64,000 bases of DNA. It comes from Solibacillus sp. FSL H8-0523 (lineage in GTDB: Bacteria > Bacillota > Bacilli > Bacillales_A > Planococcaceae). The stretch is taken from contig NZ_CP150291.1 in assembly GCF_038051985.1 (NCBI RefSeq), positions 2,418,001 through 2,482,000 on the forward strand. Reading direction: 5' to 3'. The notes under the pieces were generated by a model. That model had not been told where the DNA came from. It ran no database searches and worked only from the letters and a program-made list of their open reading frames with translations. The position numbers and the translations under genes were made by a program. Shown in pieces: positions 12,446 to 21,391 of this stretch (its first letter is position 1; every line of letters starts with the position of its first letter).

Positions 12446-13070
12446 TTACTTTCTCACCCTTCTGTAATCGATTGTATTCTTCACGTGCCCACGCCTCAAT
12501 TTGTGCTGGGATACGATCTGTTGTTTTATCTACAACTGGCTGCATACGTCCACCTGTATTAAATAAACTTCCACCTGAGTGAACAAAAATGGTACCATTC
12601 GTTGATTCACGATCGATATAGGTAATCGTTGCGCCACCTGGTAACGTTAATAATACTTCTGCATTTTCAGGTGCTGGATGATGCCCGCGTGCAAAGAAAC
12701 CTTTTACACCTCGATTAATCGTCATATCCTCTTCTGTTACACCTTCAAAAATTGGGTGTGGCTTTGCAATTTGTACATCGTAATCACCATGCCATTTAAT
12801 TTCTTTCGGAATAAACATTTCTTGACCTGGCAGCCAATCCGTCACTAAATCCCCAAAGAAGCTGACAATTTTTCGGTCTTGTAAAAAGTCTGCAATCACT
12901 TGCTTTTGCTCCAATAAGTAATCTTGATCAACAAAGCCTAAAATAATCATACATTTATAAGCTGATAAATCGATCGTATGTAATTGGTACATATCCACCA
13001 TTTCATAGTCTGGTTGGACCGGGTTTGCAGAAAAAATATTGCGTGGATGAACTACAAGAAAATCTTTCAT
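12438..13070 (-). CDS. ThuA-like / class I glutamine amidotransferase-fold protein (paralogue 1)
   Basis: 210 aa, beginning MKDFLVVHPRNIFSANPVQP. The core LSAYKCMIILGFVDQDYLLEQ followed by RKIVSFFGD fits a ThuA-like flavodoxin fold. PHPIFEGV recalls the H-P-x-x-x-G motif of ThuA proteins. TYIDRESTNG is shared with its tandem paralogue. The ATG follows the ATPase stop directly and has a GAAGGAG site about 17 bases upstream inside the previous gene. Function is unknown; the fold call is moderately confident. Confidence 0.6.
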   Translation of the reverse strand: MKDFLVVHPRNIFSANPVQPDYEMVDMYQLHTIDLSAYKCMIILGFVDQDYLLEQKQVIADFLQDRKIVSFFGDLVTDWLPGQEMFIPKEIKWHGDYDVQIAKPHPIFEGVTEEDMTINRGVKGFFARGHHPAPENAEVLLTLPGGATITYIDRESTNGTIFVHSGGSLFNTGGRMQPVVDKTTDRIPAQIEAWAREEYNRLQKGEKVNA

Positions 13071-13859
13071 TTAATTTTTCGCTCCTTCTAAAATAAGTAA
13101 TGCATCTATTAACGCTCTCGTAAATGGATGCGTTGGTTCATTAATCACTTGCTCTGTTGGACCTTCATCAACAATTTCACCTTCGTGTAACACAATAATA
13201 CGGTCACAGAAATTTTTCGTTAAGGCGATATCATGCGTAACAAATACATACGAAATACCAAACTGTTCATTCATTGATTTTATTAATTGAATCAGCTCTA
13301 AACGAAGTGATGTATCAAGCATTGACGTGGGTTCGTCTGCTACAATAATTTTAGGCTTTGTTATAAATGCTCGCGCAACTCCAACACGTTGACGTTCCCC
13401 ACCTGATAATTCGTGCGGATAACGGGTCATGTATTTATCTGGATCAAGTGATACAACCTGCAATGCCTCACGAACGAGCTGTTCACGTTGTTTTGCATCC
13501 GGCTCAATTTTTTGAATAATAAGTGGTTCTTCAATTAATTGCGAAATTTTCATACGTGATGATAATGATTCATAGGGATCTTGAAAAATCATCGCAATAT
13601 TTTTCGCAAATTGTCTTCGTGCCTTTTTTGAAAGTGTATGCAAATTGATACCGTCTACCGTTATGGAACCCTTTGTTTGTTGCTCTAAGCCGACTAAAAT
13701 TTTTCCAATCGTACTTTTCCCTGCACCAGAAGCGCCAATCAATCCAATGATTTCACCTTGCTCAAATGAAAAGGAAACATCTTTTAAAACGGCGACTTTG
13801 TTACTTTTTGAATGACCATACACTTTCATAATGTTTTTCAATTCAACGAACGATTTCAT
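13071..13859 (-). CDS. Oligopeptide/nickel-type ABC importer ATPase (DppF-like)
   Basis: 262 aa. Walker A is GASGAGKS (about 42-49), the signature is LSGGERQRVGVARAF, Walker B is IIVADEPTS, and the H-loop is VTHD. It has the C-terminal EPTHPFTRALIDALL segment typical of the Opp/Dpp/Nik/Cnt ATPases. The gene overlaps the permease-ATPase fusion by 17 bases. It should be the second nucleotide-binding subunit, pairing with the ATPase half of that fusion. Confidence 0.88.
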   Translation of the reverse strand: MKSFVELKNIMKVYGHSKSNKVAVLKDVSFSFEQGEIIGLIGASGAGKSTIGKILVGLEQQTKGSITVDGINLHTLSKKARRQFAKNIAMIFQDPYESLSSRMKISQLIEEPLIIQKIEPDAKQREQLVREALQVVSLDPDKYMTRYPHELSGGERQRVGVARAFITKPKIIVADEPTSMLDTSLRLELIQLIKSMNEQFGISYVFVTHDIALTKNFCDRIIVLHEGEIVDEGPTEQVINEPTHPFTRALIDALLILEGAKN

Positions 13860-15555
13860 ACTGCGCCTCCTCGCTGAAATGTTGTTTCTTTTTTGGTTTT
13901 AATAACGGAATGGCATCCATTAAGCGTCTTGTATATGGGTGATTTGATTCATTCGCAAGGAGTTTTGCTGGACCACTATCAACTACATGACCATACTTCA
14001 TAATTAAAATGCGATCCGTAATCGTTAATACTGCCGGTAAATCATGTGAAATGAAAATCATTGATAAATTCATTTCTTTTTGAAGCTTGCGAAGCACTTG
14101 TAAAATTTCTACTTGCACAAGCACATCAAGCCCTGTTGTCGGTTCATCTGCAATCACAAATTGTGGCTTGTTAATAAGTGCCATTGCGATGATGACACGC
14201 TGACGCATCCCACCGGATAATTCATGTGAATAGGCATAGCGCCATTTTGGCTCTAATCCAACCTGAATAAGTACCTCATCAATACGTTGATTAATCAGCG
14301 CTTTTGACATTTTTTGATGCGCTAAAATCGCTTCTTTTAATTGTTTTTCCACTGTATGTACTGGATTCAATGCATTCATTGCAGCCTGTGCAATATAACC
14401 AATTTGCTGTCCACGTACTTGTCGAATTTCCTCGTCACTAAATAGTTGTAAATCCTTACCTTCAAAATAAATCGCACCGTTTGGCACATGGGCAGAAGCA
14501 CGTAATTGCTGAATAATCGCTGAAGCAATAGTCGTTTTACCACTACCAGATTCTCCAACTATCCCTAATACTTCACCTTGTCTTACCTCAAAGCTGACTT
14601 CATCGACAACGGTTGTAAATGTATTATTTTTCGGATATTGAACCGTTAATTTCTCTACAGCGAGTGTAATTTGACTTTCAACTAATTGTGAAACAATTTC
14701 AAACTGCTGCTTTGGTCGTTTTTTCGCGACTGTATACATCCCCAATCGAGGATTCACTTTTTCTTCTAGGAAGTAGCCAATAAATGAAAAAGCCAATACA
14801 ACAAACACAATACAAATACCAGGAGGGATAATCCACCACATCCAAGCATCTGTTAAGAAGCCACTTCGATTGTTGGCATAATATAAAATACTGCCCCAAC
14901 TCTTCATTGTTGGATCTCCAAGACCTAAAAAGCTTAAAGAAGATTCCATTAATATGGCTCCATTGACCGCACCCACAAACTGTGGAATGAAAATCGGAAA
15001 TACACCAGGTGTAATATGTTTATAAAAAATATAAAAATCGCTAGCTCCCATCGTCTTGGCTGCCAGGACTGGACCCGCTGATTTAATCGATAAAGTTTGT
15101 GCACGAATTTGACGTGCTTTACCCGCCCACATTACAAGTGTAATGACAAAAATTTGTGTCATAACCCCTGGACCAATATAAACGGCAACCACAATCATTA
15201 ATGGTAAAAATGGCAAGGTCATGACAACATCGATGACACGCATGACAATCATTTCAAAACGTCCACCAATATAACCTGCAAGTACTCCCATAATTCCACC
15301 AATTGTTGTAGCTAAGATTGCTGCTACAACCCCAATAAATAGAGAGGTACGTGCACCTACTGCAAGCTCTGATAAGATGTCTTGCCCCATATCATTTGTT
15401 CCAAGCCAATGTGATTTATTCGGGGCTAGGAATGAAGCACCTACTTGTTTATACGCATCATAAGGACTAATCATTGGACCAAATATTGCAAATAAGACAA
15501 CGAGGATAAGCATCGAAACCCCAATGATTCCAATTATTTTTGTTGAATTACGCAT
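13843..15555 (-). CDS. ABC importer permease-ATPase fusion (DppC-DppD-like)
   Basis: 570 aa in two parts. Residues about 1-275 are a DppC-type permease with six helices and the EAA loop KTMGASDFYIFYKHI...PIFI. Residues about 300-570 are an ABC ATPase with Walker A GESGSGKTT, signature LSGGMRQRVIIAMAL, Walker B FVIADEPTT and H-loop ISHD. In most Opp/Dpp systems these are separate proteins; permease-ATPase fusions of this kind do occur in Firmicutes. The start overlaps the DppB-like stop (TAATG). With the DppB-like and DppF-like proteins it forms a complete membrane transporter. Confidence 0.88.
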   Translation of the reverse strand: MRNSTKIIGIIGVSMLILVVLFAIFGPMISPYDAYKQVGASFLAPNKSHWLGTNDMGQDILSELAVGARTSLFIGVVAAILATTIGGIMGVLAGYIGGRFEMIVMRVIDVVMTLPFLPLMIVVAVYIGPGVMTQIFVITLVMWAGKARQIRAQTLSIKSAGPVLAAKTMGASDFYIFYKHITPGVFPIFIPQFVGAVNGAILMESSLSFLGLGDPTMKSWGSILYYANNRSGFLTDAWMWWIIPPGICIVFVVLAFSFIGYFLEEKVNPRLGMYTVAKKRPKQQFEIVSQLVESQITLAVEKLTVQYPKNNTFTTVVDEVSFEVRQGEVLGIVGESGSGKTTIASAIIQQLRASAHVPNGAIYFEGKDLQLFSDEEIRQVRGQQIGYIAQAAMNALNPVHTVEKQLKEAILAHQKMSKALINQRIDEVLIQVGLEPKWRYAYSHELSGGMRQRVIIAMALINKPQFVIADEPTTGLDVLVQVEILQVLRKLQKEMNLSMIFISHDLPAVLTITDRILIMKYGHVVDSGPAKLLANESNHPYTRRLMDAIPLLKPKKKQHFSEEAQYEIVR

Positions 15556-16559
15556 TAACGTCCCACCTTTTCTACGACCGTACTTTTAGCGCGTGGATCA
15601 ATTAGCGGGTACGTAACATCTGCTAAAATATTCGCTATGATAACCCCTAATGTAATGATTAAAAAAACACCTTGCATCATTGGGAAGTCCCGTGCAATAA
15701 CACTTTCATAAAGTAAACGCCCAATACCTGGATATGAAAATACGGTTTCTACAACAACCGAGCCACCAATTAATGTTCCTAATGAAATCGTAAATTGTGT
15801 ATAAACAGGTAACAACGCATTTCGAAGTGCATGATTAAAGATTAAATTCTTCTTTTTTACGCCTTTCGCTTCCGCCATTAACATATAATCTTGTCCGAGT
15901 GACTCAAGCATTGAGGACCTCGTTAGCAAGTAATTGGATCCAACTGTTGCGATACTTAACGTCGCAATTGGTAATGTTAAATGCCATAACACGTCCTTGA
16001 TGAAGCCCCATGTTGTCCCATCTTGCACGATAGATACCGCACCATATGTTGGGAACCAGCCAAGTTGGACTGCGAAGATTGCAATAAATAACATCCCTAT
16101 CCAAAATCCTGGTAATGCTTGCAAAGTCAGCATCAATGTTAAAAAGGAAACATCCCGTTTCTTTCCTCGATTCCAAGCTGAATATGCGCCAATCATGACA
16201 CCGACAATGGCACTAATTAAAAGGGCAGGTAAAATGAGTGTAATCGTCCACCCTAATTTATCTGCCATAATTTCAGTAACAGGTTTTGCATATTTAATGG
16301 AAGTCCCAAAATCCCATGTTAGGATTCCTTTTAAATAATCCATATATTGTCCCCAAAGCGTTCCACCCAAGCCTACTGATTCTAAAGCTGCTTGTCTTTG
16401 CTGTTCTGTAAGTTCCTTTAGTGTGGACTCATCAAAAAAGTAAAGTAATGGATCGCCAGGTGCTAAACGTGGCAATCCAAAATTAATCGTGATTGCCACA
16501 AATAACACAACAAGATATTGGACTAGTTTGTTCATTAACTTAGAAAAACGATTGTCCAT
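15555..16559 (-). CDS. Oligopeptide/nickel-type ABC importer permease (DppB-like)
   Basis: 334 aa. It shows the DppB hallmarks: an N-terminal helix (about 11-31) followed by PRLAPGDPLLYF, a soluble loop, five further helices, the EAA loop MAEAKGVKKKNLIFNHALRN and the IGGSVVVETVFSYPGIGRLL motif. It starts 12 bases after the solute-binding protein with a good AAGGTGG site and overlaps the fusion gene by one base. It is the first permease subunit of the Fur-boxed importer. Confidence 0.9.
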   Translation of the reverse strand: MDNRFSKLMNKLVQYLVVLFVAITINFGLPRLAPGDPLLYFFDESTLKELTEQQRQAALESVGLGGTLWGQYMDYLKGILTWDFGTSIKYAKPVTEIMADKLGWTITLILPALLISAIVGVMIGAYSAWNRGKKRDVSFLTLMLTLQALPGFWIGMLFIAIFAVQLGWFPTYGAVSIVQDGTTWGFIKDVLWHLTLPIATLSIATVGSNYLLTRSSMLESLGQDYMLMAEAKGVKKKNLIFNHALRNALLPVYTQFTISLGTLIGGSVVVETVFSYPGIGRLLYESVIARDFPMMQGVFLIITLGVIIANILADVTYPLIDPRAKSTVVEKVGR

Positions 16560-16571
16560 TTGATTTCCACC

Positions 16572-18227
16572 TTACTCTATGATTACAGGTGCTGTTGTTG
16601 ACGCTGCTTTTTGTGTTGCTTCTGGTAAAAATGAGAATTTGTTAATAATACCGTAACCTAATGACTCTACGTAGCCATCATATTTTACTGCATTATATGC
16701 GTATACCTCATCTGGGTAATAAAGGGCGATTGCAGTTGGTTGATTGTTATAAAGTGTTTGCATATCAAATGCAATCAGTTTGCGGTCTTCAATTGTTGAA
16801 GCTGCTTTCCAATCCGCGATTATTGCATCCATTTCAGGATATGGTAAGCCTGCTGTCCATAAATAGCTCGCACTGTGAGACTGAACAAATTGGTCTGGAT
16901 CCGCTACACCATGTGGACCAATTAAGCTTACATATGTTTCAAAGTTATCTTCAGAAATATCTGCTGAATACGTTGTTGGATCTAACGTTGCAACATTAAG
17001 TGATAAACCAACCGCTTTGTATTGTTCTACCATTAATTCTGCTACGCGGACATAAATTGGCTCACCTGCAGAAACTTTAATTGACATCGATAATGCTTTA
17101 CCATCTGGTGTTTCACGGAAGCCGTCACCATTTGTATCTTTATATCCAAGCTCATCTAATAAAGAATTCGCTTTTATTACATCATATGGTGTTGAAAGCT
17201 CTGGGTTTGTCCATGGCGAATCTGGGTGTGGGTACCCTTTTTCCCCTGCACGACTCTGACCAAGTAATACAGTATCAACGATAGCTTGACGATCGATTGA
17301 TAAAGACATTGCTTGGCGGAACACCTCATTACTAAATGGTGCAATTTCATAGTTTAAGCCAAATTGTACGATTGAAAGATTTGTTGCAGATGCTAATTTG
17401 AAGTTATCATCACTGCTAAATGTTGAGATTAACTCAGCAGGTACTGTACGTGATGATACATCGATTTGACCAGATTTTAACGCGTTAAACATGGCTGTGG
17501 CATCAGGAATAATTGGTAATGTTAATTTTTTTACTGTTGGTTCGCCCATGAAATAATCTACATTAGCCTCTAACACATAATGTCGATCGGCTACATATTC
17601 TGTTAACTTATAAGGACCTGTACCGATTGCAAGGTCAGCATATTTGCGTGGATTTTCAACATTTCCCCAAATGTGTTTTGGTAAAATTGGTAAATCCGCA
17701 AATGTAATTATTTTTAATGATGGGCATGCATACCCACATTCGAATGTTAGTGTTTTACCATCTTCTTGGATATTAATTTCATCAATTTTCGGTACGTCAC
17801 TTACGTGGTGCGTGTGGCGATTTGCTGGGCCATCGCGATAATATTCGTATGTAAATTTAACGTCTTCTGCTGTGAAATCTTCACCATCGTGCCATTTAAT
17901 ACCGTCACGAACAACTACTTCCCATGTATCTTCATCAATTTGAGTTGCAGATTCTGCTAACCAAGGTGTTGGCTCATCTACATAAGGTGATGGTGAAAAT
18001 AATTTGTCATACACCATATCTGTTAACCAATCTAAGTTCCCTGTGTAGATATTTAATGGACCTACATCACTCTTTAAACCGATTGTTAAATTCTCAATTG
18101 TTGAATCTGAACCTTTTGATTCAGTACTACTTTCTTTTACATCTTTATCACTTGAGCCACAAGCGGCAAGTGCAAAAGATAATGCCATTGTCAGTAAGAC
18201 GAACAGCCAATTCTTATTGAATTTCAT
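16572..18227 (-). CDS. Family-5 extracellular solute-binding lipoprotein
   Basis: 551 aa from ATG 18227, chosen because AGGAGGAAAG lies just upstream; the frame is open to 18260 but without a site there. The signal peptide ends in the lipobox LAAC, so the protein is lipid-anchored outside the membrane. The body has the SBP family-5 pattern (ATQIDEDTWEVVVRDGIKWHDG, TAEDVKFTYEY, AIGTGPYKLTEY). Family members bind peptides, nickel, haem or metallophore-metal complexes. A Fur box lies on the promoter of this gene, so an iron-linked ligand is the best inference; the ligand itself is not readable. Confidence 0.88.
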   Translation of the reverse strand: MKFNKNWLFVLLTMALSFALAACGSSDKDVKESSTESKGSDSTIENLTIGLKSDVGPLNIYTGNLDWLTDMVYDKLFSPSPYVDEPTPWLAESATQIDEDTWEVVVRDGIKWHDGEDFTAEDVKFTYEYYRDGPANRHTHHVSDVPKIDEINIQEDGKTLTFECGYACPSLKIITFADLPILPKHIWGNVENPRKYADLAIGTGPYKLTEYVADRHYVLEANVDYFMGEPTVKKLTLPIIPDATAMFNALKSGQIDVSSRTVPAELISTFSSDDNFKLASATNLSIVQFGLNYEIAPFSNEVFRQAMSLSIDRQAIVDTVLLGQSRAGEKGYPHPDSPWTNPELSTPYDVIKANSLLDELGYKDTNGDGFRETPDGKALSMSIKVSAGEPIYVRVAELMVEQYKAVGLSLNVATLDPTTYSADISEDNFETYVSLIGPHGVADPDQFVQSHSASYLWTAGLPYPEMDAIIADWKAASTIEDRKLIAFDMQTLYNNQPTAIALYYPDEVYAYNAVKYDGYVESLGYGIINKFSFLPEATQKAASTTAPVIIE

Positions 18228-18300
18228 TTTCTTTCCTCCTACATAGTTTGTTCGTTCCATTCATCAGCCATCAAACGCCTTATTTAAACTAACAAAATGT

Positions 18301-18333
18301 AATATACAACTATTGATAATGATTATCAATATC
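18301..18333 (-). promoter_or_regulatory. Promoter with near-perfect Fur box for the importer cluster
   Basis: On the minus strand -35 TTGATA (18329-18324) and -10 TATATT (18306-18301) are 17 bases apart. The 19-mer GATAATGATTATCAATATC at 18315-18333 matches the classical Fur box at 18 of 19 positions and covers the -35 and part of the spacer. A bound Fur dimer would block RNA polymerase, so the cluster should be on under iron limitation. Confidence 0.88.
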
Positions 18334-18446
18334 GTTTCGATTCGAGCAAAACGGTTTAACGTGTCACAGATACCCTTTTCATCATTTTTATAAAAAATTC
18401 AAATAGAACTATTTAATTTACTAATAACATAGCAGGTTCCATAAAA

Positions 18447-18477
18447 AAACGCCTATATCGTTAAGATACAGGCGTTC
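18447..18477 (-). terminator. Terminator overlapping the lysR stop
   Basis: The inverted repeat AACGCCTGTATC / GATATAGGCGTT is followed by TTTTTTT on the minus strand. It begins within the last codons of the LysR gene and separates it from the importer cluster. Confidence 0.8.
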
Positions 18478-19339
18478 CAATACACTCTTTTATATGTTCA
18501 CAAATCGCTTGCTCACTCGTTGAAAGTACCACATTTTTTTGCTTAACAATCGTCATCATCCGTCTAATAGACAGACCTTTAACAGGTTTAAAAAGTAACC
18601 CCTCTTGTTCAATTACCTTTGGAGGTAAAAAAGCCATCCCACTTTGAAGGTGTAATGCTTTAGCAATTACAGTGAAATTCGACATTTTCGAATAATTAGG
18701 GATTATATTTTTTTGCTGTAATGACATTTTAATCGCTTGTGTATAAAACTCTCCTTGGGGAACATAGATTTCATAATCCTCTAAATCACGACCGTATAAA
18801 ATTTGACGCTCTGCTAAAGGATGCATCGGAGATACCGCTAAATGTAACTCTTCTCTGAATAGCATCTCAACATCAAATTGTTGCAATAAAATGGGATCTA
18901 ATTCATAAATCGGCATGATAGCAAATTTAATTTTCTTTTCGAATAATAAATTTTTCAATTCATTATAACAATAGCAATTAATTTCATAGCTTAATTTTTC
19001 GTCATTAAAATGTGACCCAAAAATTTCTTCAAAATAATGATTAGCAATATACGTGCTTAAATATAAGCTTACCTTTTCCTCGCTTTCGGATTGACGTATT
19101 GCATCCATCATTTTTTCTTCATAATGACATATCATTTGGGCATGTTTTAAAACAATTTCCCCTTTATTAGTCAATTCAATTTTTCGTTTATTTCGTTGAA
19201 TGAGTGTGCACTCTAAACTTCTTTCTAATTGCTTAATGTGTTGAGTAACAGTAGGTTGTGAACAATATAACCTTTTCGCCGTTTCTGTATAGGAACGGCA
19301 CTCAGAAAGTACAATAAACGTTTTATACCAGTTATTCAT
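18461..19339 (-). CDS. LysR-family transcriptional regulator
   Basis: 292 aa. The N-terminal winged helix-turn-helix (about 4-62) contains SYTETAKRLYCSQPTVTQHIKQLE, the standard LysR recognition helix. The rest is the effector-binding domain. It is encoded upstream of, and on the same strand as, the importer cluster, but a terminator separates them. It has its own promoter with a Fur-like box. It may sense the imported ligand and activate the cluster; that link rests on position alone. Confidence 0.88.
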   Translation of the reverse strand: MNNWYKTFIVLSECRSYTETAKRLYCSQPTVTQHIKQLERSLECTLIQRNKRKIELTNKGEIVLKHAQMICHYEEKMMDAIRQSESEEKVSLYLSTYIANHYFEEIFGSHFNDEKLSYEINCYCYNELKNLLFEKKIKFAIMPIYELDPILLQQFDVEMLFREELHLAVSPMHPLAERQILYGRDLEDYEIYVPQGEFYTQAIKMSLQQKNIIPNYSKMSNFTVIAKALHLQSGMAFLPPKVIEQEGLLFKPVKGLSIRRMMTIVKQKNVVLSTSEQAICEHIKECIGTPVS

Positions 19340-19357
19340 ACAACCAACCCTTTAAAT

Positions 19358-19402
19358 GAGAATGAATATCATTATTATAACGGTTTAATCGTTAACTGTA
19401 AA
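19358..19402 (-). promoter_or_regulatory. lysR promoter with Fur-like box
   Basis: On the minus strand -35 TTTACA (19402-19397) and -10 TATAAT (19379-19374) are 17 bases apart. The 19-mer GAGAATGAATATCATTATT at 19358-19376 matches the Fur consensus at 16 of 19 positions and overlaps the -10. Both the regulator and the adjoining cluster are thus marked for iron control. Confidence 0.75.
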
Positions 19403-19536
19403 TTTTTTATGAATTTATTATTTTTTAATAGGGCTCCCGCGAGATTTAAATGCGGATTTACAATGTTAAACAAAAAATGTGACCAAACGTCGGATTGAAC
19501 TGCACTCCTTGTTAAAGTGTGTCTAACTTTTAGAGA

Positions 19537-20265
19537 TCACTTCAACGCACCAAAAACTTTTCGGTTCAGTGCAACGATATCATCATGTGTGAACTCAAGC
19601 GAAAACTGCGCCATAATTTCATCTCGTAACCCGGCAGCGTTCCCTTTTTCTGCTTTTTGTAAGGCTGCTGTTAGCTCTTCTTTCGTTAGCTCTGTGCAAT
19701 ACGCCGGTGTACCCGGTTGCATATTCCAAGATGCAGCAATCGAACCTGCATCGACCGTATCAAAACCGCATTCGTTTACAAGATTCATGATGATTTGTTT
19801 ATGCCCCTCATCATCACCTGCAACCGCCATCGCAATACGCCCTGTTGTTCCCGCCGGTGTCCCTTTATTCTCTAATGTAAAGGCTAGTAGATTGCTGAAC
19901 GCTTTAATAACTGGACGCCCAAGCTGCTCTGTCGCCCATGCACTTTCCACCATACCTTGATCAATTGCTTCGATTTGTTGATCTCTAAATGGATAATAAT
20001 TTGATGTATCCACAACAATCACGTTATCGCCAACAGTTTTTAAAATCGGCTGGATTGTTGGAATCGCATATAGTGGAATCGAAATGATTAACACATCAAT
20101 ATGTTGACCAATCTCTTCCGTACTTACGGCAGTGCCAACAATTGTTTTCCCTGCTAAACGTTCCATTCCTCGTGCATCTGCTACTTTAACCTCGTGTCCG
20201 TTATTCATTAATTTTTTGGCAATGCTTTGACCGATTGGCCCTGCTCCAATAATTCCAAATTTCAT
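19537..20265 (-). CDS. NADP-binding oxidoreductase (F420H2:NADP-like)
   Basis: 242 aa. It opens with a Rossmann motif MKFGIIGAGPIGQSIAKKL followed by NGHEVKVADARG. The VLIISIPLYAIP and VIVDTSNYYP segments fit the family annotated as NADPH-dependent F420 reductases or NAD(P)-binding proteins. It is the third gene of a minus-strand set with two flavin-dependent oxidoreductases, 65 bases after the second. It may supply or shuttle reducing equivalents; the actual substrate is unknown. Bacillales do not make F420, so the F420 name should not be taken literally. Confidence 0.75.
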   Translation of the reverse strand: MKFGIIGAGPIGQSIAKKLMNNGHEVKVADARGMERLAGKTIVGTAVSTEEIGQHIDVLIISIPLYAIPTIQPILKTVGDNVIVVDTSNYYPFRDQQIEAIDQGMVESAWATEQLGRPVIKAFSNLLAFTLENKGTPAGTTGRIAMAVAGDDEGHKQIIMNLVNECGFDTVDAGSIAASWNMQPGTPAYCTELTKEELTAALQKAEKGNAAGLRDEIMAQFSLEFTHDDIVALNRKVFGALK

Positions 20266-20330
20266 ATTTATTTCTCCCTTTAAATGATTTATTTTTTAAT
20301 TCTCTCTGCGAAAGCATCTATTTAGTAACC

Positions 20331-21338
20331 TCATAATACTTGCATGATTTGTGCGAATAATGTATGGCCTTTTAAACGTGTCTGTTGATCGGCATAAAAA
20401 TCAGCGACCATGATTTCATCGAGTTCTGCTGTATGTTTTAGCGCTTCCATCTGTGCTTTCACTTGCGCTGGATTCCCAATAATGAAGCGATTTCTGTTTT
20501 GTTCACGGATCGCGAGTTCGTGCAGCGTAAATTCATAATTCGCTGCTTCCTCTAGTGAAAATAATTGCAGTTCATCAGGTTTAGCCCCCATAAACATCTT
20601 CATCCAGCTGATTTCAGCAGGTAACGCCGCAAGCTGTGCTTCTTCTTCCGTATCCGCTACAAAAATAAACTTCGATAACATGCTATATGGTTTCTCTTCA
20701 TGGCCCTGTAAAGCAAACTGCTGCTTGTAGAGATTTAGAAATTCTAGATCCTGACGTGGATTCAATTGACCTGCAAAGGCGAATTTCAAGCCAAATTTCA
20801 CCGCTAAGCTTAGTCCACCAGCTGACGAGCCCAACATAAATAAATTTGGCTTTAACGGTGTGCCCGGGATTTTCAATGTTTGCAAAGGATGCCCTTCTGG
20901 AAACGTGCCTGTTAAATGGTAAATGATTTCTTGAATTTGATCCGCTGTATTGAGCTCATACATTTTTTCACGTGTCATTTGAAGTGCCATTTTCGCTAAA
21001 AAGTCCGTGCCCGATGCACGCCCCATGCCTAAATCGACGCGCCCTGGGAATGCAGCTTCTAACGTTGCAAAATTTTCTGCTACCTTATACGGGCTATAAT
21101 TTGGAAGCATGATGCCACCAGCACCAATATTCATCCGTTTCGTAAGTGTACCGGCCAGCATCATCATTAGATCCGGTGCCATACTAAAAATTGTCGTTGA
21201 ATTATGATGCTCAGTAAACCAGTAACGCGCATAGCCCAGCGAATCTGCTAATTGCAGCGTTTCCTTTGTATTTGATAGCGCTTGTTGAGGCGTTTGCCCT
21301 TTAAAAATGTGTACATAATCTAAGATTGAATAGTTCAT
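20331..21338 (-). CDS. LLM-class flavin-dependent oxidoreductase (MsnO8-like)
   Basis: 335 aa from ATG 21338, chosen because of ATGGAGGATTGC directly upstream; the frame runs on to 21368. The sequence starts MNYSILDYVHIFKGQTPQQAL and contains RYWFTEHHN, INIGAGGIMLPNYSPYKVAE in broken form, and RVDLGMGRASGTD, all hallmarks of bacterial luciferase-like TIM-barrel monooxygenases. Such enzymes use reduced FMN and oxygen. The gene lies 53 bases after the NtaA-type monooxygenase and shares its transcript. Confidence 0.85.
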   Translation of the reverse strand: MNYSILDYVHIFKGQTPQQALSNTKETLQLADSLGYARYWFTEHHNSTTIFSMAPDLMMMLAGTLTKRMNIGAGGIMLPNYSPYKVAENFATLEAAFPGRVDLGMGRASGTDFLAKMALQMTREKMYELNTADQIQEIIYHLTGTFPEGHPLQTLKIPGTPLKPNLFMLGSSAGGLSLAVKFGLKFAFAGQLNPRQDLEFLNLYKQQFALQGHEEKPYSMLSKFIFVADTEEEAQLAALPAEISWMKMFMGAKPDELQLFSLEEAANYEFTLHELAIREQNRNRFIIGNPAQVKAQMEALKHTAELDEIMVADFYADQQTRLKGHTLFAQIMQVL

Positions 21339-21391
21339 GCAATCCTCCATATCGTTTGTGTTGTTCACAGCTTTTCACTACTGCTTCGTTG

